From Alkalibaculum bacchi (GTDB lineage: Bacteria; Bacillota; Clostridia; Eubacteriales; Alkalibacteraceae), in NCBI RefSeq assembly GCF_937875145.1, contig NZ_CALNCS010000106.1, positions 1-18,212 on the forward strand: 18,212 nucleotides of DNA. Direction: 5' to 3'. This document shows, in pieces, positions 6,552 through 14,127 of this stretch (positions are counted from its first letter, which is position 1; every line of letters begins with the position of its first letter). Both the position numbers and the translations under genes were made by a program. The notes under the pieces were generated by a model. The model did not search any database, was not told where the DNA came from, and saw nothing but the letters and a program-made list of their open reading frames with translations.

Positions 6552-8028
6552 TTCCCTTGTAATCAAAGCGGGAGCCGTGGCAGGGGCAATCCCATGTTTT
6601 TTCAGCGCTATTCCACTTTAACTCACAGCCTAAATGGGTACAGGTTGTATCGATTAGATAAATCTTTCCATCCTTATCCATATAAGCGCCTATTTTTTCA
6701 CCATCTATTTCTACAGTATGTCCTTTACCAGGTTCTGTAGGTAGTTCATTAGTTGCGTCCTCTAATTTGCCTTTGACTAAGTCCTTTGCTACTTGTATAT
6801 TATCAACTACTAATTTGAGTATGGATTTGCTGCTTAAATTTCGGTAGGGTTTATATAAATTCTCCCATTGACTTTTATTATTTGAAATTAAATCTGAAAT
6901 CACTTTTGCGGCTACATGAGATGTAGTCATGCCCCATTTCTTAAAGCCAGTTGCAATGTACACATGGTCTGTATAGCTAGTGATTTTTCCAATATAGGGA
7001 ATATCATCAGGTGTCATCAAATCTTGAGTAGACCATCTATAGGGAACATTCTCTACAGTATAGAGGTGTTTGACAAAGTCAAATAGATTAGAATAATGCA
7101 CTTTTTCCTCTTCGCCGTGTGCCGTTTGATGGCTATCTCCACCAATTAAAAGCAAAGCTTCTTGTTTACTGATTTGGTTTCGGATAGATCTAGTAGGACT
7201 TTCAGCGCTAATGTACATGCCAGTAGGAAGTTCTTCTTTTATTTTTACGCCAAGGAGATAAGAACGCTGAGGCACCATTCTTGTAAAATAAAATCCAATA
7301 TTATTGGTAAAAGGATAGTGGCAAGCTACCACTACCTTATTTGCTCGAATGATATTGCCACCTTTGGTGTTTATTGTACAAGGACTGCCTCTGTCAATAT
7401 CGTCAATTTGAGTCCCTTCAAAAATGAGGGCACCTTTTTTTTCAATATGTTGAGCAAGGGAAAGTACATATTTTCTAGGGTGAAATTGTCCTTGGTTAGG
7501 AAATTTAACAGCTCCTAAAATAGGGAGGGGAAGAGGCAGTTCTTCTACAAAGCTAGCATCAATACCAGCCCTTTTAGCAGCCCCTACTTCATCTTTGATT
7601 TTTGGTAGGTATTTAGAGTCACAAGTGTAAATGTAGGCATTTTCTTTTGAGTAATCACAGTCAATGTTTAATTCTTTAATGGTGTCTTCTATAAAAGAGA
7701 CTGCCCATTGATTAGAACTAGCGTATTGTGTAGCTGTTTCAAGATCATTATTGCTGATCATATTATGGTAAATAAGACCGTGTTGAGAAGTGATTTTTGC
7801 AGTGGTATGACCAGATGCTCCTGTAGCAATTTTGTTTTTTTCAAAGATAGCTACTTTAAATCCACTTTTTTGCAGTAAGTAAGCTGTTGCAATACCTACC
7901 ATTCCGCCACCGACAATAGCCACATCAACTTCCATATCTTTTTCTAATGGCGAATAGTGAGTTTCTTCTGTAGATGAAATCCAGTAAGAACCTGCTTGTT
8001 TTTGAAATAAATTTTCTTTATCTATCAT
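6502..8028 (-). CDS. FAD-dependent oxidoreductase with C-terminal Rieske domain (YhfW-like)
   Basis: The 508-residue product joins two modules. The N-terminal DadA/glycine-oxidase-like FAD domain has the dinucleotide signature GGGMVG at 40-45, an acidic strand end (FEKNK) and an ATGASGHTTA segment. The C-terminal module, from about 420, is a Rieske 2Fe-2S domain with ligands C463, H465, C481 and H484. It also has C468 and C483, which form the disulfide in bc1/b6f-type Rieske proteins. The order matches B. subtilis YhfW, whose substrate is unknown; it probably passes electrons from an amine or amino acid via FAD to the cluster. I chose ATG 8028 because GAAAGG lies nine bases upstream; the ATG at 8037 directly abuts that site. 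It lies 93 bases downstream of the tocopherol-cyclase-like gene, possibly in the same transcript. Confidence 0.88.
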   Translation of the reverse strand: MIDKENLFQKQAGSYWISSTEETHYSPLEKDMEVDVAIVGGGMVGIATAYLLQKSGFKVAIFEKNKIATGASGHTTAKITSQHGLIYHNMISNNDLETATQYASSNQWAVSFIEDTIKELNIDCDYSKENAYIYTCDSKYLPKIKDEVGAAKRAGIDASFVEELPLPLPILGAVKFPNQGQFHPRKYVLSLAQHIEKKGALIFEGTQIDDIDRGSPCTINTKGGNIIRANKVVVACHYPFTNNIGFYFTRMVPQRSYLLGVKIKEELPTGMYISAESPTRSIRNQISKQEALLLIGGDSHQTAHGEEEKVHYSNLFDFVKHLYTVENVPYRWSTQDLMTPDDIPYIGKITSYTDHVYIATGFKKWGMTTSHVAAKVISDLISNNKSQWENLYKPYRNLSSKSILKLVVDNIQVAKDLVKGKLEDATNELPTEPGKGHTVEIDGEKIGAYMDKDGKIYLIDTTCTHLGCELKWNSAEKTWDCPCHGSRFDYKGTILDGPALDNLECKLE

Positions 8029-8121
8029 GTAATACATCCTTTCGATATGTCCTATATTTATTTTGCATAAAAAATTCTACTTATGTCTGTAAAGGAATAC
8101 CCTGATGCTAATAACTAAGGA

Positions 8122-9108
8122 CTAGCGACTACCTACTAAAAGCTCTTCATAAGAGCCACATAATTCTGTTCCTCCGTGATATCCTGTATCTTTAAAAATG
8201 ATGTTATTATCTTTATTTAGTAAAAGAATTGAAACTTTAGAATTAATGGTTTCCTCTATTTTTCGGTTCATAGTTCCAATTTTTGGAGCCATTAACTCTC
8301 CCTTATTAGTGGAGATGTCAACTTGAGCCTGAAGTTGGTATTTGCTATTTTTTAAGGTGATAGATAAAAGGTGGTCTTTAAGATTAAGATATTTAATTTT
8401 GCTGCGGGTATAGGTTGCGAAAGTATGGTGGTTATCGCCAATTCTGAGAAAGCTAATGAAGCCTATAAAAAAGCTACCAAACCAAGGGATTTTTGCTATG
8501 GAAAACATAAAGGATGTATTTTCTTTGGTAAAGTGATTAGATTGCACCCATATCCAAGATTCTGGAAAGGATTTACCCCAGTCTTTTTCAATATAACCAT
8601 ATCCATTATTAAAATCTATTATTCTTTTTTGATATATCATTTTACCCTGAATATTGTGGCTGATATTTACAACTCCATGATAGCATTCCATAAAGGGCAC
8701 AAAAGAAAAAGGCCCCATGATGCCAGGGTGGGTGATGGTTTTAGGGTAGGGAATACGATCAGTAAAATACAGTTCCCCTATAAAAGATAAATCATCTTTT
8801 TCTAAATTTAATATCATTCGCTCTTTCGAAAAATAGTTATTTCCAATAAATACTTGAAAGTTTTCATTATCGTATTTAAAATCTTTATAGTCAAAGGGGA
8901 TATAATGAGTTTGTCCTGTTATGCCATCAATAGTCTGAATAAAAGCCTTCTTCTCACCATTTTTGTTAATAGCAATACCAGAAATAATGGAAAGGATACA
9001 CTTTTTATCTTCATCAATGAGTTTAAAGTACCAACCTTCAAAATAATTTTTTTTTCTGTATTTGCCTAGAAATATTTCAGGGTTAAATAATCTATTAATT
9101 CTATACAT
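8122..9108 (-). CDS. Tocopherol-cyclase-like protein
   Basis: The 328-residue product has hallmarks of the tocopherol cyclase family (Pfam PF14249): FEGWYFKL near residue 23, GPFSFVPFMECYHGVV in the middle, and a FNNGYGYIEKDWGKSFPESW block followed by WVQSNHF. The fold is lipocalin-like, made of beta strands around a hydrophobic pocket. Plant and cyanobacterial members close the chromanol ring of vitamin E, but low-GC anaerobes are not known to make tocopherol, so the ligand here is unknown. No signal peptide or membrane helix is visible. A weak GTGGTG ribosome binding site precedes ATG 9108. It sits upstream of the FAD/Rieske gene on the same strand; redox chemistry on a shared lipid substrate would be speculation. 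Confidence 0.8.
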   Translation of the reverse strand: MYRINRLFNPEIFLGKYRKKNYFEGWYFKLIDEDKKCILSIISGIAINKNGEKKAFIQTIDGITGQTHYIPFDYKDFKYDNENFQVFIGNNYFSKERMILNLEKDDLSFIGELYFTDRIPYPKTITHPGIMGPFSFVPFMECYHGVVNISHNIQGKMIYQKRIIDFNNGYGYIEKDWGKSFPESWIWVQSNHFTKENTSFMFSIAKIPWFGSFFIGFISFLRIGDNHHTFATYTRSKIKYLNLKDHLLSITLKNSKYQLQAQVDISTNKGELMAPKIGTMNRKIEETINSKVSILLLNKDNNIIFKDTGYHGGTELCGSYEELLVGSR

Positions 9109-9234
9109 TTTACACCACTTTTTCCGTATTTTTCATTGTGTAGTATGCCACGTATGAGAGAGATTATTCATCAAAAAGTTCTTTAGTTATCAAAAAAGGC
9201 GTGAGAAAGACGAAGTAAACACAACAAATCAATA

Positions 9235-9303
9235 CAGCTATGGACAAACCCAGTGAAAGCGAGGGTCTAAGCCACTTCGTGTGCTACGATAGTCTGGCTG
9301 CTG
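9235..9303 (+). ncRNA. GEMM-I (cyclic-di-GMP riboswitch)-like RNA, core segment missing
   Basis: The 5' part, GGACAAACCCAGTGAAAGC (9242-9260), looks like the P1b arm of GEMM-I, including a GAAA tetraloop at 9255-9258. The 3' part, GGGTCTAAG (9263-9271), a hairpin AGCCAC-TTC-GTGTGCT, then ACGATAGTCTGGCTGCTG (9286-9303), resembles the receptor and closing arm. CAGC (9235-9238) can close with GCTG (9297-9300). The expected ACGCAAAGC stretch between the two halves, which carries a ligand-stacking adenine, is absent. It is followed at once by a terminator, as in a riboswitch, but no plus-strand gene lies downstream. It may be a decayed riboswitch or a different RNA class. Confidence 0.45.
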
Positions 9304-9315
9304 AAAGTTAAGCGA

Positions 9316-9350
9316 AACCTGCCCTCTATTAAATCAGAGGGCAGGTTTTT
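9316..9350 (+). terminator. Strong intrinsic terminator following the GEMM-like RNA
   Basis: AACCTGCCCTCT (9316-9327) pairs perfectly with AGAGGGCAGGTT (9336-9347) around an 8-base loop, followed by a U tract (9346-9350, then GTGG and more T). It is 12 bases after the structured RNA, the usual expression platform distance. Confidence 0.85.
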
Positions 9351-9373
9351 GTGGTTTTTATTCGACAAAATCC

Positions 9374-9574
9374 CTACTTAGTACCAGTACAATGCTCTGT
9401 CAGCTTGCTGGTTAGAAGCAATTCACGATACATTTGCGGTTTCTGCTCACGCAGATAATCTAGGCGAAGCAAGCCATACTTCCCTAAGTTGTCAATGTCG
9501 GCTTTTCCGTTGGTTTTGATATTGGAGTATAACAATCCATCAATCTCTGTGTAGTCAAATTCAAACTTTGCCAT
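9374..9574 (-). pseudogene. tnpV: TnpV-like transposon protein, C-terminally truncated
   Basis: The 66-residue product matches the start of TnpV proteins found in Tn4451-type and other clostridial mobile elements: a Y.EIDGLLY beginning, LGKYGLLRLDYLREQKPQMY in the middle, and ELLLTSKLTEH. Full-length members run on for about another 50 residues after this point; here the frame ends six codons later (CTGTK then TAG), so the 3' part is lost. The gene keeps a good ribosome binding site, TTGGAGGAT, before ATG 9574. TnpV has no established function. Together with the short divergent frame at 9678 it marks the remains of a mobile element. Confidence 0.65.
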
Positions 9575-9582
9575 AAAGCAAA

Positions 9583-9670
9583 TCCTCCAATAAAGATTAT
9601 TTACAATTCATCGGTAATCGTTCGGCTGTGCGAAACAATTATGATTTTCGTAAACATCCTTATTGGAGGA
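9583..9670. repeat. 15-bp inverted repeat bearing the two divergent ribosome binding sites
   Basis: TCCTCCAATAAAGAT (9583-9597) and ATCCTTATTGGAGGA (9656-9670) are inverted copies with one mismatch. Each contains the ribosome binding site of the gene reading outward: tnpV to the left, the 9678 frame to the right. A further dyad near 9617-9640 (GTTCG / CGAAAC) lies between, where a shared promoter and operator would sit. Confidence 0.6.
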
Positions 9671-9677
9671 ACTCTAA

Positions 9678-9755
9678 ATGCCCAAGACTTTTCTTAGTAA
9701 ATCAAATCATATATTAAACAATTCCGTGAGCTATCATAGCTTCGGCTACTTTTAA
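9678..9755 (+). pseudogene. Start of a divergent mobile-element gene, truncated
   Basis: ATG 9678 follows a strong TTGGAGGAAC ribosome binding site and encodes MPKTFLSKSNHIL before continuing antisense into the end of gdhA, stopping after 25 codons. The opening MPKTFL resembles the start of some phage or plasmid helix-turn-helix proteins, but this is too short to prove. I read it as the 5' stump of a gene whose remainder was deleted. Confidence 0.35.
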
Positions 9756-11063
9756 GAAACCTGCTATATTAGCACCTACTACTAAATTTTCGTTTTCTGC
9801 ACCGTATTCGATAGCCGCTTTTTTTGCATTTTTAAAAATACTTACCATGATTTGCTGTAATTTTTCATCTACCTCTTCAACAGTCCATGAGTAGCGCATA
9901 CTGTTTTGTGACATTTCAAGGGCTGAGCAAGCTACGCCACCAGCATTAGATGCTTTTCCCGGTGAGAATAAGATATTATTTTTAATAAATACTTCTATTG
10001 CATCAAGTGAACAAGGCATATTAGCTCCTTCACAAACAGCAACTACGCCATTGTTAATAAGGGTGTTTGCAGCTTCTACATTGATTTCGCCTTGTGTTGC
10101 ACAAGGTAGGGCAATATCGCATTTTTCATTCCATATATCTTTGCAACCTTCTACATATTTAGCACTTGGTACGGCATCTACATATTCTTTAATTCGAGCT
10201 CTTCTTACTTCTTTTAATTCTTTTACTAGATCTAATTGGATACCATTTTCATCTACAATATATCCATTAGAATCAGAACAAGCGATAACTTTAGCTCCTA
10301 ATTCCATGGCTTTTTCCATCGCGTAAATTGCCACATTTCCAGAACCAGATACAATTACTGTCTTTCCTTCAAAACTTTCATTTGCATCTTTTAACATTTC
10401 ATGTGCGAAGTAAATCAAACCGTATCCTGTAGCTTGAGTTCTTCCAAGGCTACCACCATAACTTAGGCCTTTACCTGTTAAAACACCTTGTTCACGAATG
10501 TTTTTGATTTTATTGTAATATCCAAATAAGTAGCCTATTTCTCTAGCACCAACGCCGATATCTCCAGCAGGAACATCTAAATCTGCGCCGATATGTTTTT
10601 GTAATTCAGCCATAAAAGATTGGCAGAATCTCATTACTTCATTGTCGGATTTTCCCTTAGGATTAAAGTCAGAACCACCCTTGCTACCGCCAATTGGAAG
10701 ACCTGTTAAAGAATTTTTGAAAGTTTGTTCGAAACCTAGAAATTTAATAATGCTTTGATTTACAGATGGGTGAAATCGTAAACCGCCTTTGTATGGTCCA
10801 AGAGCAGAATTAAATTGAACTCTAAAGCCCCTATTTACATGTACCTTACCATTGTCATCTACCCAAGGTACTCGAAAATAAATTACTCTTTCTGGCTCAA
10901 CCATTCTCTCTAGTAATCCAGCTTCCATAAATTTTGGGTTTTTTTCGAAAACAGGAACTAAAGAATTAAAAACTTCTTTTACTGCGTCAAGAAATTCTAC
11001 TTCGCCTGAATTTCTTTTTTCCACTTGCTCATAGACAGATTGTATGTACTCTTTGCTATTCAT
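9714..11063 (-). CDS. gdhA: Glutamate dehydrogenase (hexameric family I)
   Basis: This enzyme interconverts glutamate and 2-oxoglutarate plus ammonia in the cytoplasm. The 449-residue length is typical. The substrate-site lysines are K92 (GPYKGGLRFHP), K116 and K128 (PIGGSKGGSDF); the catalytic aspartate is D168 (VPAGDIGVGAREIGY). The dinucleotide loop is GSGNVA (240-245), and the strand after it ends in ACSDSNG, as in NADP-linked E. coli-type enzymes; coenzyme preference is inferred. ATG 11063 is the likely start because GGAGGGG lies nine bases before it; the longer in-frame ATG at 11096 would put that site inside the gene. A strong promoter lies upstream. No terminator is obvious before the mobile-element scar that abuts the 3' end, so the native downstream region may have been lost. 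Confidence 0.95.
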   Translation of the reverse strand: MNSKEYIQSVYEQVEKRNSGEVEFLDAVKEVFNSLVPVFEKNPKFMEAGLLERMVEPERVIYFRVPWVDDNGKVHVNRGFRVQFNSALGPYKGGLRFHPSVNQSIIKFLGFEQTFKNSLTGLPIGGSKGGSDFNPKGKSDNEVMRFCQSFMAELQKHIGADLDVPAGDIGVGAREIGYLFGYYNKIKNIREQGVLTGKGLSYGGSLGRTQATGYGLIYFAHEMLKDANESFEGKTVIVSGSGNVAIYAMEKAMELGAKVIACSDSNGYIVDENGIQLDLVKELKEVRRARIKEYVDAVPSAKYVEGCKDIWNEKCDIALPCATQGEINVEAANTLINNGVVAVCEGANMPCSLDAIEVFIKNNILFSPGKASNAGGVACSALEMSQNSMRYSWTVEEVDEKLQQIMVSIFKNAKKAAIEYGAENENLVVGANIAGFLKVAEAMIAHGIV

Positions 11064-11152
11064 GTAGTGTTCCCCTCCATTTGTATTATGCAACAAATTA
11101 AAACTACGAACATTAATTTGTGAAGTGATTTAACATTCATGCCGTTTTTAAT

Positions 11153-11181
11153 AATATAGCACCAGATAAAACGAGTGTCAA
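11153..11181 (-). promoter_or_regulatory. Strong sigma-A promoter for gdhA
   Basis: On the minus strand TTGACA (11181-11176) and TATATT (11158-11153) are separated by exactly 17 bases, nearly consensus. Transcription would start near 11146, giving a leader of about 80 bases. Confidence 0.85.
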
Positions 11182-11421
11182 ACGGAATTTTGAAGGAAGG
11201 TGGATTATTATTGCATTCAAAAGGAACTTAAATTTTTATACTCGCTAGACTCAAACAGAAAAACTTCTTAAGGATTCCCTTTCCCTTCTTTTGAAGCAAG
11301 CGAGACCAATCGTTTGCCCATGTTTTAGAAATACCATATCTTTTCTACCTTCTTTCCTAAGACAATCCCTAAGGGACTGATATGAATAGGTTCATGGGAT
11401 TATAGACTATGTAAAATAAAC
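11182..11421. other. Intergenic region between divergent gdhA and ABC operon promoters
   Basis: About 240 bases with no supportable gene. CTCGCT near 11240 can pair with AAGCGAG near 11300. A small palindrome, TCCCTAAGGGA (about 11368), and a looser pair AATCCC/GGGATT (about 11365-11402) are present. None is followed by a U tract. I see no T-box or riboswitch consensus. Confidence 0.4.
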
Positions 11422-11452
11422 ACTTGCTTTATTCTGATAAAGTAAGTATAAT
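11422..11452 (+). promoter_or_regulatory. Promoter of the amino acid ABC operon with an internal dyad
   Basis: TTGCTT (11424-11429), a 17-base spacer and TATAAT (11447-11452) form a near-consensus sigma-A promoter. The stretch 11422-11447 is a dyad: ACTT-g-CTTTA, centre TTCTGA, TAAAG-t-AAGT. It fills the space between the two boxes, an ideal place for a repressor. The TTCTGA centre recalls the core of the CodY site, but the flanks match poorly. Confidence 0.75.
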
Positions 11453-11508
11453 GTTAAAAGAATATTTAACTGAAATAGTATAAAATTATTAAACGAGGAG
11501 GATTAATA

Positions 11509-12315
11509 GTGAAAAAATTAATAACTTTATTTTTATTGCTGACGATGGTTGTAGGGTTGGTTGCATGTGGTAGCACAGGAAATAATGAAACAGATGATCA
11601 GTCTCAGGATGAAAGTGATTTAGCTTATGTGGAAGGAAATGGTAAGCTTATCATCGGCTACACTGATTACGCTCCCATGAATTATACCGATGAAAGTGGT
11701 ACGTTTACAGGCTTTGACACAGAGCTAGCTACTTTGGTTTCTGAAAAACTTGGTCTTGAACCTCAATTTGTTGAGATCAACTGGGATACCAAGGAAGTGG
11801 AACTGAATGCAAAGTCCATTGACTGCATCTGGAACGGCCTAACAATCAGCGACGAGCGTAAGGCAACGATGGAAGTTACCCAACCTTATATAAAAAATGC
11901 CCAAGTGGTTGTGGTAAAAGAAGGTACTGAATATGAAGACACTTCGTCCTTAATTGGCAAGAACATAGCTGCTGAGCAAGGTTCTGCCGGTGAAACCACC
12001 ATTCAGGGAGATGACAACTTAAAGCAAGCAAGTTATATTCCTAAGACATTGCAGACTGAGGCCCTTATGGAAGTAAAAGCCGGGACTGCTGACGCTGCTG
12101 TCTTAGACTTAACACTGGCAAATACCATGACAGGCGAAGGTACCAACTATAAGGATATTACCATTGTAGATAAATTGGCAGAAGAGAATTATGGGGTTGC
12201 ATTCCGCAAAGGTTCTGATATTAGTGAGGAAGTGAACAAGATTTTTGACGAACTTGTTGCAGACGGGACCATGGCTAAATTAGCTGAAAAGTATGGACTA
12301 GATCTAGCACAATAG
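11509..12315 (+). CDS. Amino acid ABC transporter substrate-binding lipoprotein
   Basis: The 268-residue product is a family 3 solute-binding protein. The signal peptide has a lysine start, a hydrophobic core and the lipobox LVAC, so C20 would be lipid-modified and the protein anchored outside the membrane. A linker rich in Asp, Glu, Gln and Asn follows (about 21-40). The binding domain opens with LIIGYTDYAPMNY and carries the signature SDERKATMEVTQPY (114-127), whose R117 binds the amino acid carboxylate. A second half (QGSAGETT, then VLDLTLAN) completes the two-lobe fold. The substrate is a polar amino acid; which one cannot be told. The start is GTG 11509, with GAGGAGGA upstream. It is the first gene of a three-gene operon. 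Confidence 0.93.
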   Translation: MKKLITLFLLLTMVVGLVACGSTGNNETDDQSQDESDLAYVEGNGKLIIGYTDYAPMNYTDESGTFTGFDTELATLVSEKLGLEPQFVEINWDTKEVELNAKSIDCIWNGLTISDERKATMEVTQPYIKNAQVVVVKEGTEYEDTSSLIGKNIAAEQGSAGETTIQGDDNLKQASYIPKTLQTEALMEVKAGTADAAVLDLTLANTMTGEGTNYKDITIVDKLAEENYGVAFRKGSDISEEVNKIFDELVADGTMAKLAEKYGLDLAQ

Positions 12316-12341
12316 ACTATAATACATATGAAATGAAGCGA

Positions 12342-12376
12342 GGGACAGAGGGTAAACCTCTGTCCCACTGCTTTTT
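12342..12376 (+). terminator. Intercistronic stem-loop (partial terminator)
   Basis: GGGACAGAGG (12342-12351) pairs perfectly with CCTCTGTCCC (12357-12366) around GTAAA, followed after four bases by a run of T (12371-12377). Placed between the binding protein and permease genes, it would cap the first transcript and allow partial read-through, giving an excess of binding protein, as in many such operons. Confidence 0.75.
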
Positions 12377-12395
12377 TAATTGAGGTGAAAGAAAT

Positions 12396-13055
12396 ATGGA
12401 ACAGATTTATGTAATTATTGGTCGGCTATCAGATAGCTTTTTGCTTAATTGTAAGATCTTTATAATAACCCTTTTGTTCTCACTACCCTTAGGTCTGTTA
12501 ATTGCTTTTGGATCCATGAGTCGTTTTCGTCCCCTTCGTTGGCTTGTGCGAACATTTGTATGGATAATCCGTGGAACTCCATTGATGCTACAGCTTATCA
12601 TAATTTTTTATGGACCGGGACTTTTGGACATGTCTTTTACATGGCCAAATGGTGAGTCTGGGCGTTTTGTAGCAGCAACTGTTGCCTTTGTTATCAACTA
12701 TGCCTGTTATCTTTCAGAAATTTATCGAGGCGGTATTGAAGGAATACCTAAGGGTCAATACGAAGCTGGTGAGGTCTTGGGCATGACGAAGAGTCAGATA
12801 TTTTTCAAGGTAACATTGCTTCAAGTGGTAAAGCGTATACTTCCTCCTGTGGGTAACGAGATTATTACCTTAGTGAAGGATACGTCCTTGGCCCGTATTA
12901 TTGCCAATAAAGAGATCATTATGATGGCTGGAGAATACAGCAGCAAAGGACTTATTTGGCCTCTTTTTGCCACAGGGATTTACTTTCTTGTATTTGTGGG
13001 GGCATTAACTATACTACTTGATTGGCTAGAGAAGAAACTGAGCTATTTCCGTTGA
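12396..13055 (+). CDS. Amino acid ABC transporter permease (HisM/HisQ family)
   Basis: The 219-residue membrane protein has hydrophobic segments near 15-38, 53-76, 92-108 and 187-210. It shows two conserved blocks of polar amino acid permeases: RGTPLMLQ at 59-66, and the cytoplasmic EAA loop QYEAGEVLGMTKSQIFFKVTL (121-141) that docks on the ATPase. As only one permease gene is present, it should act as a homodimer. ATG 12396 follows a GAGGTGAAAG ribosome binding site. The ATPase gene follows 18 bases after the stop. Confidence 0.93.
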   Translation: MEQIYVIIGRLSDSFLLNCKIFIITLLFSLPLGLLIAFGSMSRFRPLRWLVRTFVWIIRGTPLMLQLIIIFYGPGLLDMSFTWPNGESGRFVAATVAFVINYACYLSEIYRGGIEGIPKGQYEAGEVLGMTKSQIFFKVTLLQVVKRILPPVGNEIITLVKDTSLARIIANKEIIMMAGEYSSKGLIWPLFATGIYFLVFVGALTILLDWLEKKLSYFR

Positions 13056-13073
13056 TAAAAGGAGGAAATTGGA

Positions 13074-13859
13074 ATGTCAATTTTAGAAGTAAAAAATATT
13101 GAAAAACGCTTTGAAAGCTTGCAAGTTTTGCAGAAGATTGATTTTTCCTTAGAAAAGGGAGAATCAATTGCAATTATAGGTTCTTCTGGAAGTGGAAAGA
13201 CCACCTTGCTCAGGTGCCTTAACTTCCTAGAAAGGCCTGATAATGGAAGCATCTCTGTAAATAATAAGGTGATTTTTGACGCAATGGATCCTGCTACTCA
13301 AAGAGATAGTGAAGTGCGAAAAAAGCGATTACATTTTGGATTGGTTTTTCAAAACTTTAACCTATTTCCTCAATACACAGTCCTAAAAAATGTTACATTG
13401 GCAGCGGAACTGTTGGCTCAAGAGCGTCCAAGCTTTAAACAGGAGAAAAAAACGATCTTGAATGAGATTCAGGATCGGGGTAAAATGCTTTTATCCCAAG
13501 TTGGCCTGTCGGATAAGCTGGATTATTATCCACATATGATATCCGGTGGACAGCAACAGCGGGTAGCTATTGCTCGCGCCCTAGCGCTAGATCCAGACAT
13601 TTTGTGTTTTGACGAACCTACCTCTGCCTTAGACCCGGAGCTCACAGGGGAAGTATTGAAGGTTATTAGGAATTTGGCAGACCGCAATACGACAATGATC
13701 ATTGTGACCCATGAAATGGATTTTGCTCGGGATGTGGCAGACCGCGTTATCTTTATGGATGCTGGTGTAATTGTGGAACAGGGCACCCCTCAGGAAGTCT
13801 TTAGCAATCCTAAAGAAGAGAGAACGAAGCAGTTTCTATCCAGGTATAATAAAGAGTAA
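13074..13859 (+). CDS. Amino acid ABC transporter ATP-binding protein (GlnQ-like)
   Basis: The 261-residue cytoplasmic ATPase powers the transporter. It has Walker A GSSGSGKT (36-43), the Q-loop FQN (92-94), signature ISGGQQQR (156-163), Walker B LCFDE (177-181), D-loop SALD and the switch histidine H213. It is about 20 residues longer than usual; the extra sequence lies between Q-loop and signature (about 113-140, rich in charge). The ribosome binding site AAAGGAGGAAA precedes ATG 13074. It is the last gene of the operon. A weak hairpin near 13910-13942 is the only candidate terminator I see after it. Confidence 0.95.
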   Translation: MSILEVKNIEKRFESLQVLQKIDFSLEKGESIAIIGSSGSGKTTLLRCLNFLERPDNGSISVNNKVIFDAMDPATQRDSEVRKKRLHFGLVFQNFNLFPQYTVLKNVTLAAELLAQERPSFKQEKKTILNEIQDRGKMLLSQVGLSDKLDYYPHMISGGQQQRVAIARALALDPDILCFDEPTSALDPELTGEVLKVIRNLADRNTTMIIVTHEMDFARDVADRVIFMDAGVIVEQGTPQEVFSNPKEERTKQFLSRYNKE

Positions 13860-13952
13860 GGCAACACTGAAATGTAGTAACTTAAAGTGGGACTCAAAAT
13901 GTTAAAAAAGTAATCCTTCATGGTATTACTGTGAGAGGATTTCATAAAATTA

Positions 13953-13982
13953 TTGACTGATATTTAATTTATATGGTAAAAT
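13953..13982 (+). promoter_or_regulatory. Sigma-A promoter of the riboswitch-ATPase transcript
   Basis: TTGACT (13953-13958) and TAAAAT (13977-13982) are separated by 18 bases. The expected start near 13990 is just before the 5' strand of riboswitch stem P1. Confidence 0.75.
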
Positions 13983-13995
13983 AATGATATAAGCA

Positions 13996-14127
13996 CGTTA
14001 AAAGGGAGTAGTTTTAAATGCATAGTCAACAATTACTGGTTAAATAAATTTAACTTGGCTATGTGTCCATTTAGGTAACGAGACTTTTAATACGATTCTT
14101 TAGAATTGTGTTAAAAGTCTTTTTTTA
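13996..14127 (+). ncRNA. Manganese riboswitch (yybP-ykoY class)
   Basis: The conserved L1 motif is GGGAGTAG (14004-14011), and the L3 element GTAACGAGACTTTT (14075-14088) resembles the class. P1 pairs TTAAAAG (13998-14004) with CTTTTAA (14084-14090). P2 pairs CATAG (14021-14025) with CTATG (14059-14063). GTTAAA (14038-14043) and TTTAAC (14049-14054) form the inner arm. The 3' strand of P1 is also the 5' strand of the terminator that follows (14081-14127), so the two are mutually exclusive: Mn2+ binding stabilises P1, blocks the terminator and turns expression on. This class is known to control Mn2+ efflux genes, including P-type ATPases such as yoaB of Lactococcus. Confidence 0.8.
14081..14127 (+). 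terminator. Riboswitch-controlled terminator
   Basis: AGACTTTTAA (14081-14090) pairs with TTAAAAGTCT (14111-14120), with an inner GATTCT/GAATTG stem, followed by seven T. Its left arm overlaps the P1 3' strand of the riboswitch. Confidence 0.85.

Noticed and set aside
7162..7518. 118-codon plus-strand frame
   Set aside because: It is fully antisense to the conserved FAD/Rieske gene with no start signal.
8371..8790. 139-codon plus-strand open frame
   Set aside because: It lies antisense within the tocopherol-cyclase-like gene, has no plausible ribosome binding site, and its composition is that of a shadow frame.
10051..10326. 91-codon plus-strand frame inside gdhA
   Set aside because: It is antisense to highly conserved gdhA codons, with no independent support.
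14018..14047. A 9-codon reading frame after GGGAGTAG that looks like a leader peptide (MHSQQLLVK)
   Set aside because: The apparent ribosome binding site is the conserved L1 motif of the yybP-ykoY aptamer, and the codons form its P2 and inner stems.
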